Source: Formosa agariphila KMM 3901
GTDB lineage: Bacteria; Bacteroidota; Bacteroidia; Flavobacteriales; Flavobacteriaceae
Reading direction: 5' to 3'
NCBI RefSeq assembly: GCF_000723205.1
Contig: NZ_HG315671.1
Location: 570,851 to 634,850, forward strand
DNA length: 64,000 nucleotides
In this document: positions 44,362 through 51,535 of the stretch, one piece after another
Layout of the letters: every line of letters begins with the position of its first letter
How positions within the stretch are numbered: position 1 is the stretch's first letter
Notes under the pieces: generated by a model
Seen by the model: the letters and a program-made list of their open reading frames with translations, nothing else
Told to the model about the DNA's origin: nothing
Databases searched by the model: none
Program-made: the position numbers and the translations under genes

Positions 44362-44910
44362 TTATTCATTTTGAATAATTTCGGCAAGTAGTTTTTTAGC
44401 ACGGAGTAATTTTACTTTTACGTTATTGATAGGTTCGCTAAGTTCTACAGAAATTTCTTTATAAGTTAACTCCTGAAAATAACGAAGATTAATCACTACT
44501 TGATAATGAGGCTTTAATCGTTTTATGTCTCTTAGAAGTTTAGCTAAATTTTGATCGGTAATAATTTTGTCTTCAGCAGAAGGCGATTCATCTAAAACTT
44601 GATTTATAGCGTATTCATCTTCTTTAGAAATTTGTCTAGAAATCGAACTTTTTTCCTTCCGAAGTAAATCAATATGAATATTTTTAGAAATTGTAATTAA
44701 CCATGTTTTAAAAACATAATCGTCGTTGTAAGTCTCAATTTTATCAAAAGCTTTAGAAAATGTTTGTATGGTAATATCTTCTGCATCATTCTCGTTTCCG
44801 ATACGTTTTAGCTGAAATCCATAAACGTCTTCCCAATAGGTGTGAAGGAGATAGTTAAACGCTTTTTGATCGTTTTGTTTCGCTCTTTTTATGGCGTGTT
44901 CTATTTCCAA
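44362..44910 (-). CDS. ECF-type RNA polymerase sigma factor
   Basis: The 182 residues show region 2 (FNYLLHTYWEDVYGFQLKRIGNENDAEDITIQTF, about 18-51, of which DAEDITIQTF is the core-binding part) and region 4 (LKPHYQVVINLRYFQELTYKEI, about 132-153) with a helix-turn-helix. The predicted start is TTG, lying inside the last codons of the upstream glycosyltransferase gene, with a 10-base overlap. No anti-sigma gene is next to it, unlike the second sigma factor at 47197. It may work with a distant regulator or respond through its translational coupling to the glycosyltransferase. Target promoters unknown. Confidence 0.9.
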   Translation of the reverse strand: MEIEHAIKRAKQNDQKAFNYLLHTYWEDVYGFQLKRIGNENDAEDITIQTFSKAFDKIETYNDDYVFKTWLITISKNIHIDLLRKEKSSISRQISKEDEYAINQVLDESPSAEDKIITDQNLAKLLRDIKRLKPHYQVVINLRYFQELTYKEISVELSEPINNVKVKLLRAKKLLAEIIQNE

Positions 44911-46013
44911 GTTTGGGGTTTTGATATCTTATTTGATATAAATATAGCCAATTGTGTTAGAATAACGAAAATTTCTAAAAAAGGGATTATAAACACTAAA
45001 TCAGATTCATTTAGCTTTTTTGCACTTTTACCCATTACAATCCATTGTATTAAAATACGTAAAGTAAATAAGCCAATAACAATTTCCCATCTAAATAAAA
45101 GCGACAATAAAACGATTCCTAATATCCAAAATAGAATTTGAGAAACATAAAAGAGACCTAATAAAAATTTGTGACTCTTTTTATAGTAAGACACGGTAGA
45201 AACATGTCTTCGTTTTTGTTTAACCCAAGCTCCAAATGTTTTTTTAGGAACAGATTCTGTAAAACTTTCAGGAGAAATACTTAATGCCGTGTTTTTACTG
45301 CTCGCCATCTGGTTTACAAATAAATCGTCGTCTCCAGATCGCACATTCATATGATTTATAAACCCGTTTGCTTCAAAAAACAAAGTTTTGGTATAAGCTA
45401 AATTACGACCAACACCCATGTAAGGTAAACCTAATTTAGCATAAGAAAAGTATTGAGAAGCTGTTAAAACCGTTTCAAAACGGATTAACATGTTTAAAAA
45501 TGAATTTTTAATTTTAGCATATCCACCGTAACCTAAAACTATAGATTTTTCATGGTTGAAATGTGCTGCTATTTCAGAAATCCAAGTGGTAGAAGTTGGC
45601 CTGCAATCTGCATCTGTAAATACTAGGTGATTGTGTTTAGCAGCTTTAATTCCTAGAGTTAAGGCGTATTTTTTATTGGCCCAAAAGGCTTCTGTGTTTT
45701 TTACATCAACAATTCTAATGTTGTTATATTGCTCCGAAAAATGTTCGAAAACACTTAAGGTTTCATCGTGAGATGCATCGTTTATTAAAACGACTTCAAA
45801 ATTTGGGTAGTCTTGATTTAAAACAGAAGGTAAGAATTGTTTTAAATTCTCTTCTTCATTTTTAGCACAGACAATAATAGATACAGGAATTTCTGTTTTT
45901 TGAGGTTGAGTTGGTTTTAAAAACGCGAATGTTCTAAGAAAAACTAAATAATAAAATAACTGAATAAAGACAATTGCTACAAAGCTGTAGAATAGAATGT
46001 CGAGTGCAACCAT
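44901..46013 (-). CDS. Membrane glycosyltransferase, family 2
   Basis: The 370 residues begin with a membrane helix (about 5-28). A GT-A domain follows, with SIIVCAKNEEENL (about 44-56), VVLINDASHDET (about 74-85), the DxD motif FTDADCRP (near 135), GDDDLFVNQ (near 227) and KQKRRHVSTV (near 265, the usual QxxRW position). Two or three membrane helices near the end (about 280-365) suggest processive transfer or transfer to a membrane carrier. It lies between the four-cysteine membrane protein and the sigma factor and is probably co-transcribed with them. The sugar and acceptor are unknown. Confidence 0.88.
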   Translation of the reverse strand: MVALDILFYSFVAIVFIQLFYYLVFLRTFAFLKPTQPQKTEIPVSIIVCAKNEEENLKQFLPSVLNQDYPNFEVVLINDASHDETLSVFEHFSEQYNNIRIVDVKNTEAFWANKKYALTLGIKAAKHNHLVFTDADCRPTSTTWISEIAAHFNHEKSIVLGYGGYAKIKNSFLNMLIRFETVLTASQYFSYAKLGLPYMGVGRNLAYTKTLFFEANGFINHMNVRSGDDDLFVNQMASSKNTALSISPESFTESVPKKTFGAWVKQKRRHVSTVSYYKKSHKFLLGLFYVSQILFWILGIVLLSLLFRWEIVIGLFTLRILIQWIVMGKSAKKLNESDLVFIIPFLEIFVILTQLAIFISNKISKPQTWK

Positions 46014-46021
46014 GTAACGGA

Positions 46022-46225
46022 TTAAGAGTGTTGTGGTTCGCTACAATCTTTATACTGGTCTGGAGTTTTACCACAAAACCCACAAGATTCTCCCGATTCG
46101 TTTAACATAGGATTTTGGCTCGCACACGTACCAGCAAATTTACCATCTTTTTTTGCCCAAATTTTTATTGCAATTCCTGCAACTCCTAATCCTAGTAAAA
46201 CTAATGTTATAAGTAGTAATTTCAT
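46022..46225 (-). CDS. Small four-cysteine membrane protein, NqrM-like architecture
   Basis: The 67 residues consist of one N-terminal membrane helix (about 3-23), then a short basic stretch and a tail with exactly four cysteines: Cys34 in FAGTCASQNP, Cys48 and Cys51 in SCGFCGK, and Cys61 in YKDCSE. This is the layout of NqrM (DUF539), a small membrane protein needed to mature Na+-NQR, which has an N-terminal helix, a GSCGG-like cysteine near residue 33 and further cysteines. I judge it a candidate NqrM on architecture alone; sequence identity outside the cysteines is low. It stands about 19 kb from nqr, with its own promoter, 8 bases upstream of the glycosyltransferase. Confidence 0.7.
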   Translation of the reverse strand: MKLLLITLVLLGLGVAGIAIKIWAKKDGKFAGTCASQNPMLNESGESCGFCGKTPDQYKDCSEPQHS

Positions 46226-46295
46226 AGCTGAGTATTTTTTTACCCAATAGGTTTAAGCTTAATTTTTTACTTAAATCACCTATTTTAAGGTTTTG

Positions 46296-46303
46296 CAAAT
46301 GTA
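46296..46303 (-). promoter_or_regulatory. -7 box in front of the four-cysteine protein gene
   Basis: The minus strand reads TACATTTG, a full match, about 70 bases before the start codon. It should drive the small protein, the glycosyltransferase and the sigma factor. Confidence 0.5.
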
Positions 46304-46324
46304 CTATATTTTAATAAAAAAGTA

Positions 46325-46360
46325 AAAAATAAGCCTCACTTTTAATTAAAAGCGAGGCTT
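46325..46360 (-). terminator. Terminator of the sigma/anti-sigma pair
   Basis: AAGCCTC and GAGGCTT arms, extended inward past one mismatch by CTTTT/AAAAG, form a long stem (46331-46360). The A-rich plus-strand left flank becomes a U tract for minus-strand transcripts. It lies 24 bases after the anti-sigma stop codon. Confidence 0.8.
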
Positions 46361-46383
46361 ATTTTATGTGTGTTATATCGTGT

Positions 46384-47187
46384 TTATTCTCTGCTTTTTA
46401 AAGCAATTTCTGCAACAGAATTTTCTAACGAAGCGTTTTTATTTCCGCCTTTAGGCTCGATAGTAATGTTTAATCCAAGAGCATTTTCTGTATAAGGTAT
46501 AGATTTTAATTGTCTATCGGTTTCATCTAAAATACCTAGATTAACCATTTTACCATTTAAATCGGCCCATATTTGGTAACATTGCTCTTTTGGTAATTCT
46601 GGTAATGAAACCACATCTATCATAGATGTTTTTTCTTTAGGGTTAATGTAAGCAACCGTTTTTAAGTTTTTAGCTCTATTATTTCCTTTAATGACGTATT
46701 TTTCGGTCTCAGGATTGTTTAATTGCTTAAACTGAGCCATAACATTGTCTAGCTTTTGGTTGTTCATTTCGATGTCACTTCGTAAGTCGAATATTTCATC
46801 GACTACAACTTGATTTTCTTTTTTCAACTCTAAATTTTTAGTGAAGAAGAAAAATGATGCACACGCAAACAATGCAGCAACAAAACTAGCAGCAATGGCA
46901 TATCTAAACCAAACTTTATGTTTTTTAGGCTTAGAGTTTAATTGTACAACAGGGTTTTCTTGATCTAAAGTCTGTAGTACATTATTTAAAACCGAAGGTT
47001 GTGCTTCTACTGCATGATATTTAGAGACAATTTCTAAATTATGCTGTAATGTATTGTATGCGTTTTCCACCTCAGGGAATTTAGAGATGTAGTTTTCAAC
47101 TAATTCTGTTTCCTTAGAAGTTGTTTCTCCTATTAGATATTTTTCTAAAAGATCAGAATTTAAAAATGTAGTTATTTTATCATTCAT
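46384..47187 (-). CDS. Anti-sigma factor (RskA-like)
   Basis: The 267 residues have an N-terminal zinc-free anti-sigma-like helical part (LLEKYLIGETTSKETELVENYI, about 13-34). One membrane helix follows near 92-114 (YAIAASFVAALFACASFFFF), then a coiled coil and an extracytoplasmic RskA domain (IDVVSLPELPKEQCYQIWADLNGKMVNLG near 190-218). It is 9 bases downstream of its sigma factor gene and should hold that sigma factor at the membrane until a signal releases it. The signal is unknown. Confidence 0.93.
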   Translation of the reverse strand: MNDKITTFLNSDLLEKYLIGETTSKETELVENYISKFPEVENAYNTLQHNLEIVSKYHAVEAQPSVLNNVLQTLDQENPVVQLNSKPKKHKVWFRYAIAASFVAALFACASFFFFTKNLELKKENQVVVDEIFDLRSDIEMNNQKLDNVMAQFKQLNNPETEKYVIKGNNRAKNLKTVAYINPKEKTSMIDVVSLPELPKEQCYQIWADLNGKMVNLGILDETDRQLKSIPYTENALGLNITIEPKGGNKNASLENSVAEIALKSRE

Positions 47188-47196
47188 GTCCGTAAT

Positions 47197-47730
47197 TTAT
47201 TCAGGATCGTAAATCTTTTTTAGCTCACGAAGTCCTATTTTTAATCTTGATTTTATTGTGCCTAACGGAATGTCTAATTCTTCGCTAGCCTCTTGTTGTG
47301 TCATGCCTTCAAAGAACAGGGCATGAAGTACTATTTGATATTTTGAATCTAACGACTTAAGGTGTTTCTTGATGTCCATAACATCTTGATTTAAACCTTT
47401 GGCTGTTATATTATATACGTTAGAAATTTCAATCTGGACTTCTTTACTATCCTTATTAGATGTGGATCGTATTTTATCTATGGCCGTATTATAAGAAATT
47501 CTATATAGCCATGTAAACAGCTTGGCTTTACTAGGGTCGTAAGATTTAGATTTCTTCCAGACTTTTATAAAACTTTCCTGTAGTACATCTTGCGCCAAGT
47601 CTTCGTCTGGAATCAATTTAGATATTACACCAAGTAGAGTGTCTGCATAATTCTCATACAGTAGGGTGATGGCTTTTTTATCGCCATGCTTTAATAGCCC
47701 AACAATCTCCTGTTCAATAGGTGCAATCAA
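47197..47730 (-). CDS. ECF-type RNA polymerase sigma factor (SigK-like)
   Basis: The 177 residues show region 2 (LAQDVLQESFIKVWKKS, about 62-78, then FTWLYRISYNTAIDKIRS) and region 4 (ALFFEGMTQQEASEELDIPLGTIKSRLKIGLREL, about 136-169). The start is TTG; no ATG precedes the conserved sequence. A full -7 box lies 49 bases upstream, in the short gap after murB. It pairs with the RskA-like anti-sigma directly downstream, matching the SigK-RskA type of control. Confidence 0.95.
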   Translation of the reverse strand: MIAPIEQEIVGLLKHGDKKAITLLYENYADTLLGVISKLIPDEDLAQDVLQESFIKVWKKSKSYDPSKAKLFTWLYRISYNTAIDKIRSTSNKDSKEVQIEISNVYNITAKGLNQDVMDIKKHLKSLDSKYQIVLHALFFEGMTQQEASEELDIPLGTIKSRLKIGLRELKKIYDPE

Positions 47731-47778
47731 AATTTTTAGCTTTAGTTAGTTTATTCACAATAGATTAGTGTAACTAAC

Positions 47779-47786
47779 CAAAGTTA
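47779..47786 (-). promoter_or_regulatory. -7 box of the sigma/anti-sigma operon
   Basis: The minus strand reads TAACTTTG, a full TANNTTTG match, 49 bases before the TTG start. Confidence 0.5.
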
Positions 47787-47802
47787 TATAAAATATTATT
47801 AA

Positions 47803-48816
47803 TTATAAGATATTAACTTCTGATTCGATGCTAATATTAAAAATTCTTTGTATTGTAGCTTGAATTATTTCTGAAAGTCTCAATATTTCTGTACCCGTAG
47901 CACCTCCATAATTAACTAAAACTAAGGCTTGATTTTTATGAACGCCATAATTTCCTAAGCGCTTACCTTTAAAACCTGCTTTTTCAATAAGCCAACCTGC
48001 TGGGATTTTAACTTGGGTTTCGGAAACCGGATAACTTGGGACATCTGGAAACTGATTTAAAATATGAAGATACACGGCTTTATCTACAACTGGGTTTTTA
48101 AAGAAGCTACCGCTATTTCCAATCTTTTTAGGGTCAGGAAGTTTACTTTGCCTAATAGCAATTATTGCGTTAGATACGTCTTGAATTGTAGGTGATGTAA
48201 TTTGCCTAGCATTTAGCTCTGCAGTTATCGCACCGTAATTGGTATGAAGTATATGGTTTTTAGTTGTCAGTTTAAAAGTTACTGATGTTATGATATACTG
48301 ACCTTTAGCGTGCTGCTTGAAAATTGAATTTCTGTATCCAAACTCACATTCTTCTTTTTTGAAAGTTGTTATGGATTTGGTTGCTAAATTAATGGCTTCG
48401 CAAGATTCGAACGTATCTTTTAATTCTACACCGTAAGCACCAATATTCTGAATAGGAGACGTGCCTACATTTCCTGGAATTAAGGACATGTTTTCAAGTC
48501 CGCCAAAATCCTGACTCAAAGTCCAAAGTACAAATTCATGCCAGTTTTCACCTGCATTAGCTTTTACTAAGACAGTATCTTCAGTTTTAGAAATAATTGA
48601 AATTCCTTTTATACGGATAAGTATAACTAAAGCATCTACAGCTTTGATTAATAAAATATTACTTCCGCCACCTAAAATTAATTTTTTAGGATACGATTCA
48701 AGTTCTAAAACCGCTTTTAAATCTTCTAGAGTAGATATTGTTACAAAATGTTTTGCAACAACATCTATTCCAAAAGTATTGTATGGTTTTAAAGATACAT
48801 TGTGTTCTATTTTCAC
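47803..48816 (-). CDS. murB: UDP-N-acetylenolpyruvoylglucosamine reductase
   Basis: MurB makes UDP-N-acetylmuramate, the second step of peptidoglycan precursor synthesis, using FAD and NADPH. The 337 residues match the longer type I enzyme. Features are LILGGGSNILLI (about 45-56) for FAD binding, SLIPGNVGTSPIQNIGAYGVE (about 111-131), the catalytic serine in GNSGSFFKNP (about 230), and QALVLVNYGGATG near 303. The start is GTG, and it overlaps the stop codon of the upstream aminotransferase gene (TAGTG), so translation is coupled. Confidence 0.95.
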   Translation of the reverse strand: MKIEHNVSLKPYNTFGIDVVAKHFVTISTLEDLKAVLELESYPKKLILGGGSNILLIKAVDALVILIRIKGISIISKTEDTVLVKANAGENWHEFVLWTLSQDFGGLENMSLIPGNVGTSPIQNIGAYGVELKDTFESCEAINLATKSITTFKKEECEFGYRNSIFKQHAKGQYIITSVTFKLTTKNHILHTNYGAITAELNARQITSPTIQDVSNAIIAIRQSKLPDPKKIGNSGSFFKNPVVDKAVYLHILNQFPDVPSYPVSETQVKIPAGWLIEKAGFKGKRLGNYGVHKNQALVLVNYGGATGTEILRLSEIIQATIQRIFNISIESEVNIL

Positions 48817-50006
48817 TAGTCTTTGTACACTTTTAAAGCTTCTTTTAGTAATGTAACAGCTTTAATTAAACTTTCTTTATTTAAAACATAAGCAATTCTA
48901 ATTTGGTTTAAACCAACACCTGGAGTCGAGTAAAAACCTGCAGCAGGAGCAACCATTACGGTTTCTTTATCGATATCGAATTCTTCTAATAACCATTGTG
49001 CAAATTTATCAGAATTCTTGATAGGCAACTCAACGATACAGTAAAAAGCACCTTTAGGAACACCTATTTTAACACCGTCTATTTTTTCTAATTCAGCGAT
49101 TAATGTATTTCTACGTCCTAAATATTCGCTTTTAACTTCATCGAAATAACTCTGTGGCGTATCTAAAGCAGCTTCACTAGCTATTTGAGCTAGTGTTGGT
49201 GGACTTAAACGTGCCTGAGCAAATTTTAAAGCGGTTTTAATAACCGTTTTGTTTTTCGATACTAAACAACCAATTCTAGCACCGCACATACTGTAGCGTT
49301 TAGATACAGAATCAATCATAATTGCGTAGTCCTCTAAACCATCAATAGACATAATTGAGTGATGTTGTACACCATCGTAAGTAAACTCTCTATAGACTTC
49401 GTCTGCAATTAAGAACAAATCGTGTTTTTTAACCAACTCGGCTAACTGAAGAATTTCTTCTTTAGAGTATAAATAACCTGTTGGATTTCCTGGGTTACAA
49501 ATTAAAATTGCTTTCGTTTTAGGCGTAATTAATTTTTCGAATTCAGAGATTGGAGGTAATGCAAAATTATCTTCAATTTTAGAAATTACAGGAACAACAT
49601 TTACTCCAGAAGCAGTAGAGAATCCGTTATAATTTGCATAAAACGGTTCAGGTATAATAATTTCATCATCGGTATCCATGATGCTTCCAAAAGTGAAAAG
49701 TAAAGCTTCACTTCCTCCAGTAGTTACAATAATATCGTCGTGTTTAACTTCAATATTATTTTTATGATAGTAATTCGCAATCTTAGTTCTGTATTGTTCA
49801 GAACCTTCAGAACGCGAATATTCTATTGTTGTTAAAGTATTATTCTTAACCGCATCTAAAGCGACTTGAGGTGTTTTTATATCAGGTTGACCAATATTTA
49901 AATGATAAACTTTTTTTCCGGCTTTGTATGCTTTTTCAGAGTAAGGTACCAATTTACGAATTGGAGATTCTGGCATGTTCTGGCCTTTGTTTGATATTTT
50001 TGGCAT
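48816..50006 (-). CDS. Class I PLP-dependent aminotransferase
   Basis: The 396 residues show HLNIGQPDIKTP (about 35-46), TTGGSEALLFTFG near 96, ICNPGNPTGYLY near 171, LIADEVYREF near 200 and the PLP-lysine segment DSVSKRYSMCGARIGCL near 232. RIAYVL near 375 has the carboxylate-binding arginine. It differs clearly from the aspartate-type enzyme at 12720-13907. Substrate is not settled; homologues are usually annotated only by family. It overlaps murB by one base and is the likely operon head. Confidence 0.9.
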   Translation of the reverse strand: MPKISNKGQNMPESPIRKLVPYSEKAYKAGKKVYHLNIGQPDIKTPQVALDAVKNNTLTTIEYSRSEGSEQYRTKIANYYHKNNIEVKHDDIIVTTGGSEALLFTFGSIMDTDDEIIIPEPFYANYNGFSTASGVNVVPVISKIEDNFALPPISEFEKLITPKTKAILICNPGNPTGYLYSKEEILQLAELVKKHDLFLIADEVYREFTYDGVQHHSIMSIDGLEDYAIMIDSVSKRYSMCGARIGCLVSKNKTVIKTALKFAQARLSPPTLAQIASEAALDTPQSYFDEVKSEYLGRRNTLIAELEKIDGVKIGVPKGAFYCIVELPIKNSDKFAQWLLEEFDIDKETVMVAPAAGFYSTPGVGLNQIRIAYVLNKESLIKAVTLLKEALKVYKD

Positions 50007-50112
50007 AGTATAATATTTGTTACGACAAAGTTGAGGAATTTTCTTTAATAGGTCTAATTATGGTGTTATAAAAATAAAGTCGTAAATTAAAGAGGGTGAA
50101 TTTTACAGATAG

Positions 50113-51429
50113 ATGAAAAATTGGAGCTTTTTTTTGATTTTTATGTTTTGTGGAAACCTATTAGGGGTTTCTCAAACTAATTTTGTGCTTCCAGAACATA
50201 AGGAGTACGATAAAGTACGTTTTCAACTCATCCATAATTTAATTGTTATTCCTGTTGAAATAAATGGTGTGCCACTCTCTTTTATTCTAGATACAGGAGT
50301 TGCAAAACCCATTGTTTTTAGTTTTTTAAATGAACGCGATACACTGCAAATTAATAATACAGAAGCTTATCTGTTAAGAGGTCTAGGAGAAGGAAAGTCG
50401 TTTGAAGCTTTAAAGTCTAAAAACAATATTTTTAAGATTGGTAAAGCGGTAAATTTAAATCAAGAATTATATGCTATTCACGATGCAAGTTTAAATTTCA
50501 CACCACAATTAGGAATTCCTATTCATGGTATAATTGGTTTCGATTTGTTTAAAGATTTTGTTGTCGAAATAAACTATGCTTCGAAATATATTAAAATGCA
50601 CAAGCCTAAGAATTATAAGTACAAGAAATGTAAGTCTTGTGAATGGGTAAATCTTGAATTTTATAATAATAAGCCTTTTTTAAATGCTGAAATAACGCTG
50701 CATGGAAAACAAATTCCTGTAAAATTATTGATAGATACTGGCGGAAGTGACTCGCTATGGGTGTTTGAAAATGAAGCTTTAGGACTCTATGAGCAAGATA
50801 AGTATTTTGTAGATTATCTAGGAAGCGGACTCAATGGAAGTGTGTATGGAAAACGAGCAAAAATTGATAAGCTCAAAATAAATTCGTTTACATTAAAAGA
50901 AGTCAATGTGTCTTATCCAGATTCGTCGTCAATTAAGTTAGCGCGACGTTTAGTAGTGCGTAACGGAAGTGTGTCTGGTAACGTTTTAAAACGATTTAAT
51001 TTAATTGTAGATTATAGAAAAGCCCGTTTAATATTAAAAAAGAATAAATTATTTAAAGAAGAATTTAAATACAATAAAAGCGGTATTGAACTTGAGCATC
51101 GCGGTGAGTTGATGGTTGAAGAAGAATATGAAGGTAATTTTGGTAATCGCCAGATGAATGTCGATATCATCCGATTTCCATCTTATAATTTTCAATTAAA
51201 GCCTTTATTTTCAATTGTAGAATTGCGTAAAGGATCTCCTGCCGAACGTGCAGGGTTGTTGGTTGGAGATATTGTATTGAATATAAATAATAAGGAGGTG
51301 TACCAATATAAATTACATGAAATAATTCAGATGTTATATGGTAGAGAAGGAGAGTTTATAAATATTCTAATCGATAGAAATGGGTATAAAATGAAATTTA
51401 AATTCCAAGTAGAATCGCCTCTAAAGTAA
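50113..51429 (+). CDS. Exported pepsin/retropepsin-like aspartyl protease with PDZ domain
   Basis: The 438 residues start with a signal peptide (about 1-21). Two retropepsin-like repeats follow, with FILDTGVAKPIVF (about 56-68) and LLIDTGGSDSLWVF (about 206-219), giving two DTG catalytic motifs in one chain. A C-terminal PDZ domain (about 360-435) has KGSPAERAGLLVGDIVLNIN. This protease-PDZ layout is common in Bacteroidota and probably acts in the periplasm. It is convergent with the M3 peptidase and they share a very long hairpin terminator. Confidence 0.9.
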   Translation: MKNWSFFLIFMFCGNLLGVSQTNFVLPEHKEYDKVRFQLIHNLIVIPVEINGVPLSFILDTGVAKPIVFSFLNERDTLQINNTEAYLLRGLGEGKSFEALKSKNNIFKIGKAVNLNQELYAIHDASLNFTPQLGIPIHGIIGFDLFKDFVVEINYASKYIKMHKPKNYKYKKCKSCEWVNLEFYNNKPFLNAEITLHGKQIPVKLLIDTGGSDSLWVFENEALGLYEQDKYFVDYLGSGLNGSVYGKRAKIDKLKINSFTLKEVNVSYPDSSSIKLARRLVVRNGSVSGNVLKRFNLIVDYRKARLILKKNKLFKEEFKYNKSGIELEHRGELMVEEEYEGNFGNRQMNVDIIRFPSYNFQLKPLFSIVELRKGSPAERAGLLVGDIVLNINNKEVYQYKLHEIIQMLYGREGEFINILIDRNGYKMKFKFQVESPLK

Positions 51430-51474
51430 ACTTATTGAATACTATTCATCAATCTAGATGTCTGAAAGAAAAAA

Positions 51475-51525
51475 TATAAACTAGTTTCAATTAAATAATA
51501 AGCTTTTAATTGAAACTAGTTTATA
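51475..51525. terminator. 21-bp perfect hairpin, bidirectional terminator between two protease genes
   Basis: Positions 51475-51495 are the exact reverse complement of 51505-51525, leaving a nine-base loop. It lies between the convergent aspartyl protease gene (ends 51429) and the M3 peptidase gene (ends 51536). The stem is far longer than other terminators here and AT-rich, with an inner CTAGTTTCAATT part. No long U tract follows, so termination or mRNA end protection are both possible. Confidence 0.75.
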
Positions 51526-51535
51526 AGTATTTGTA

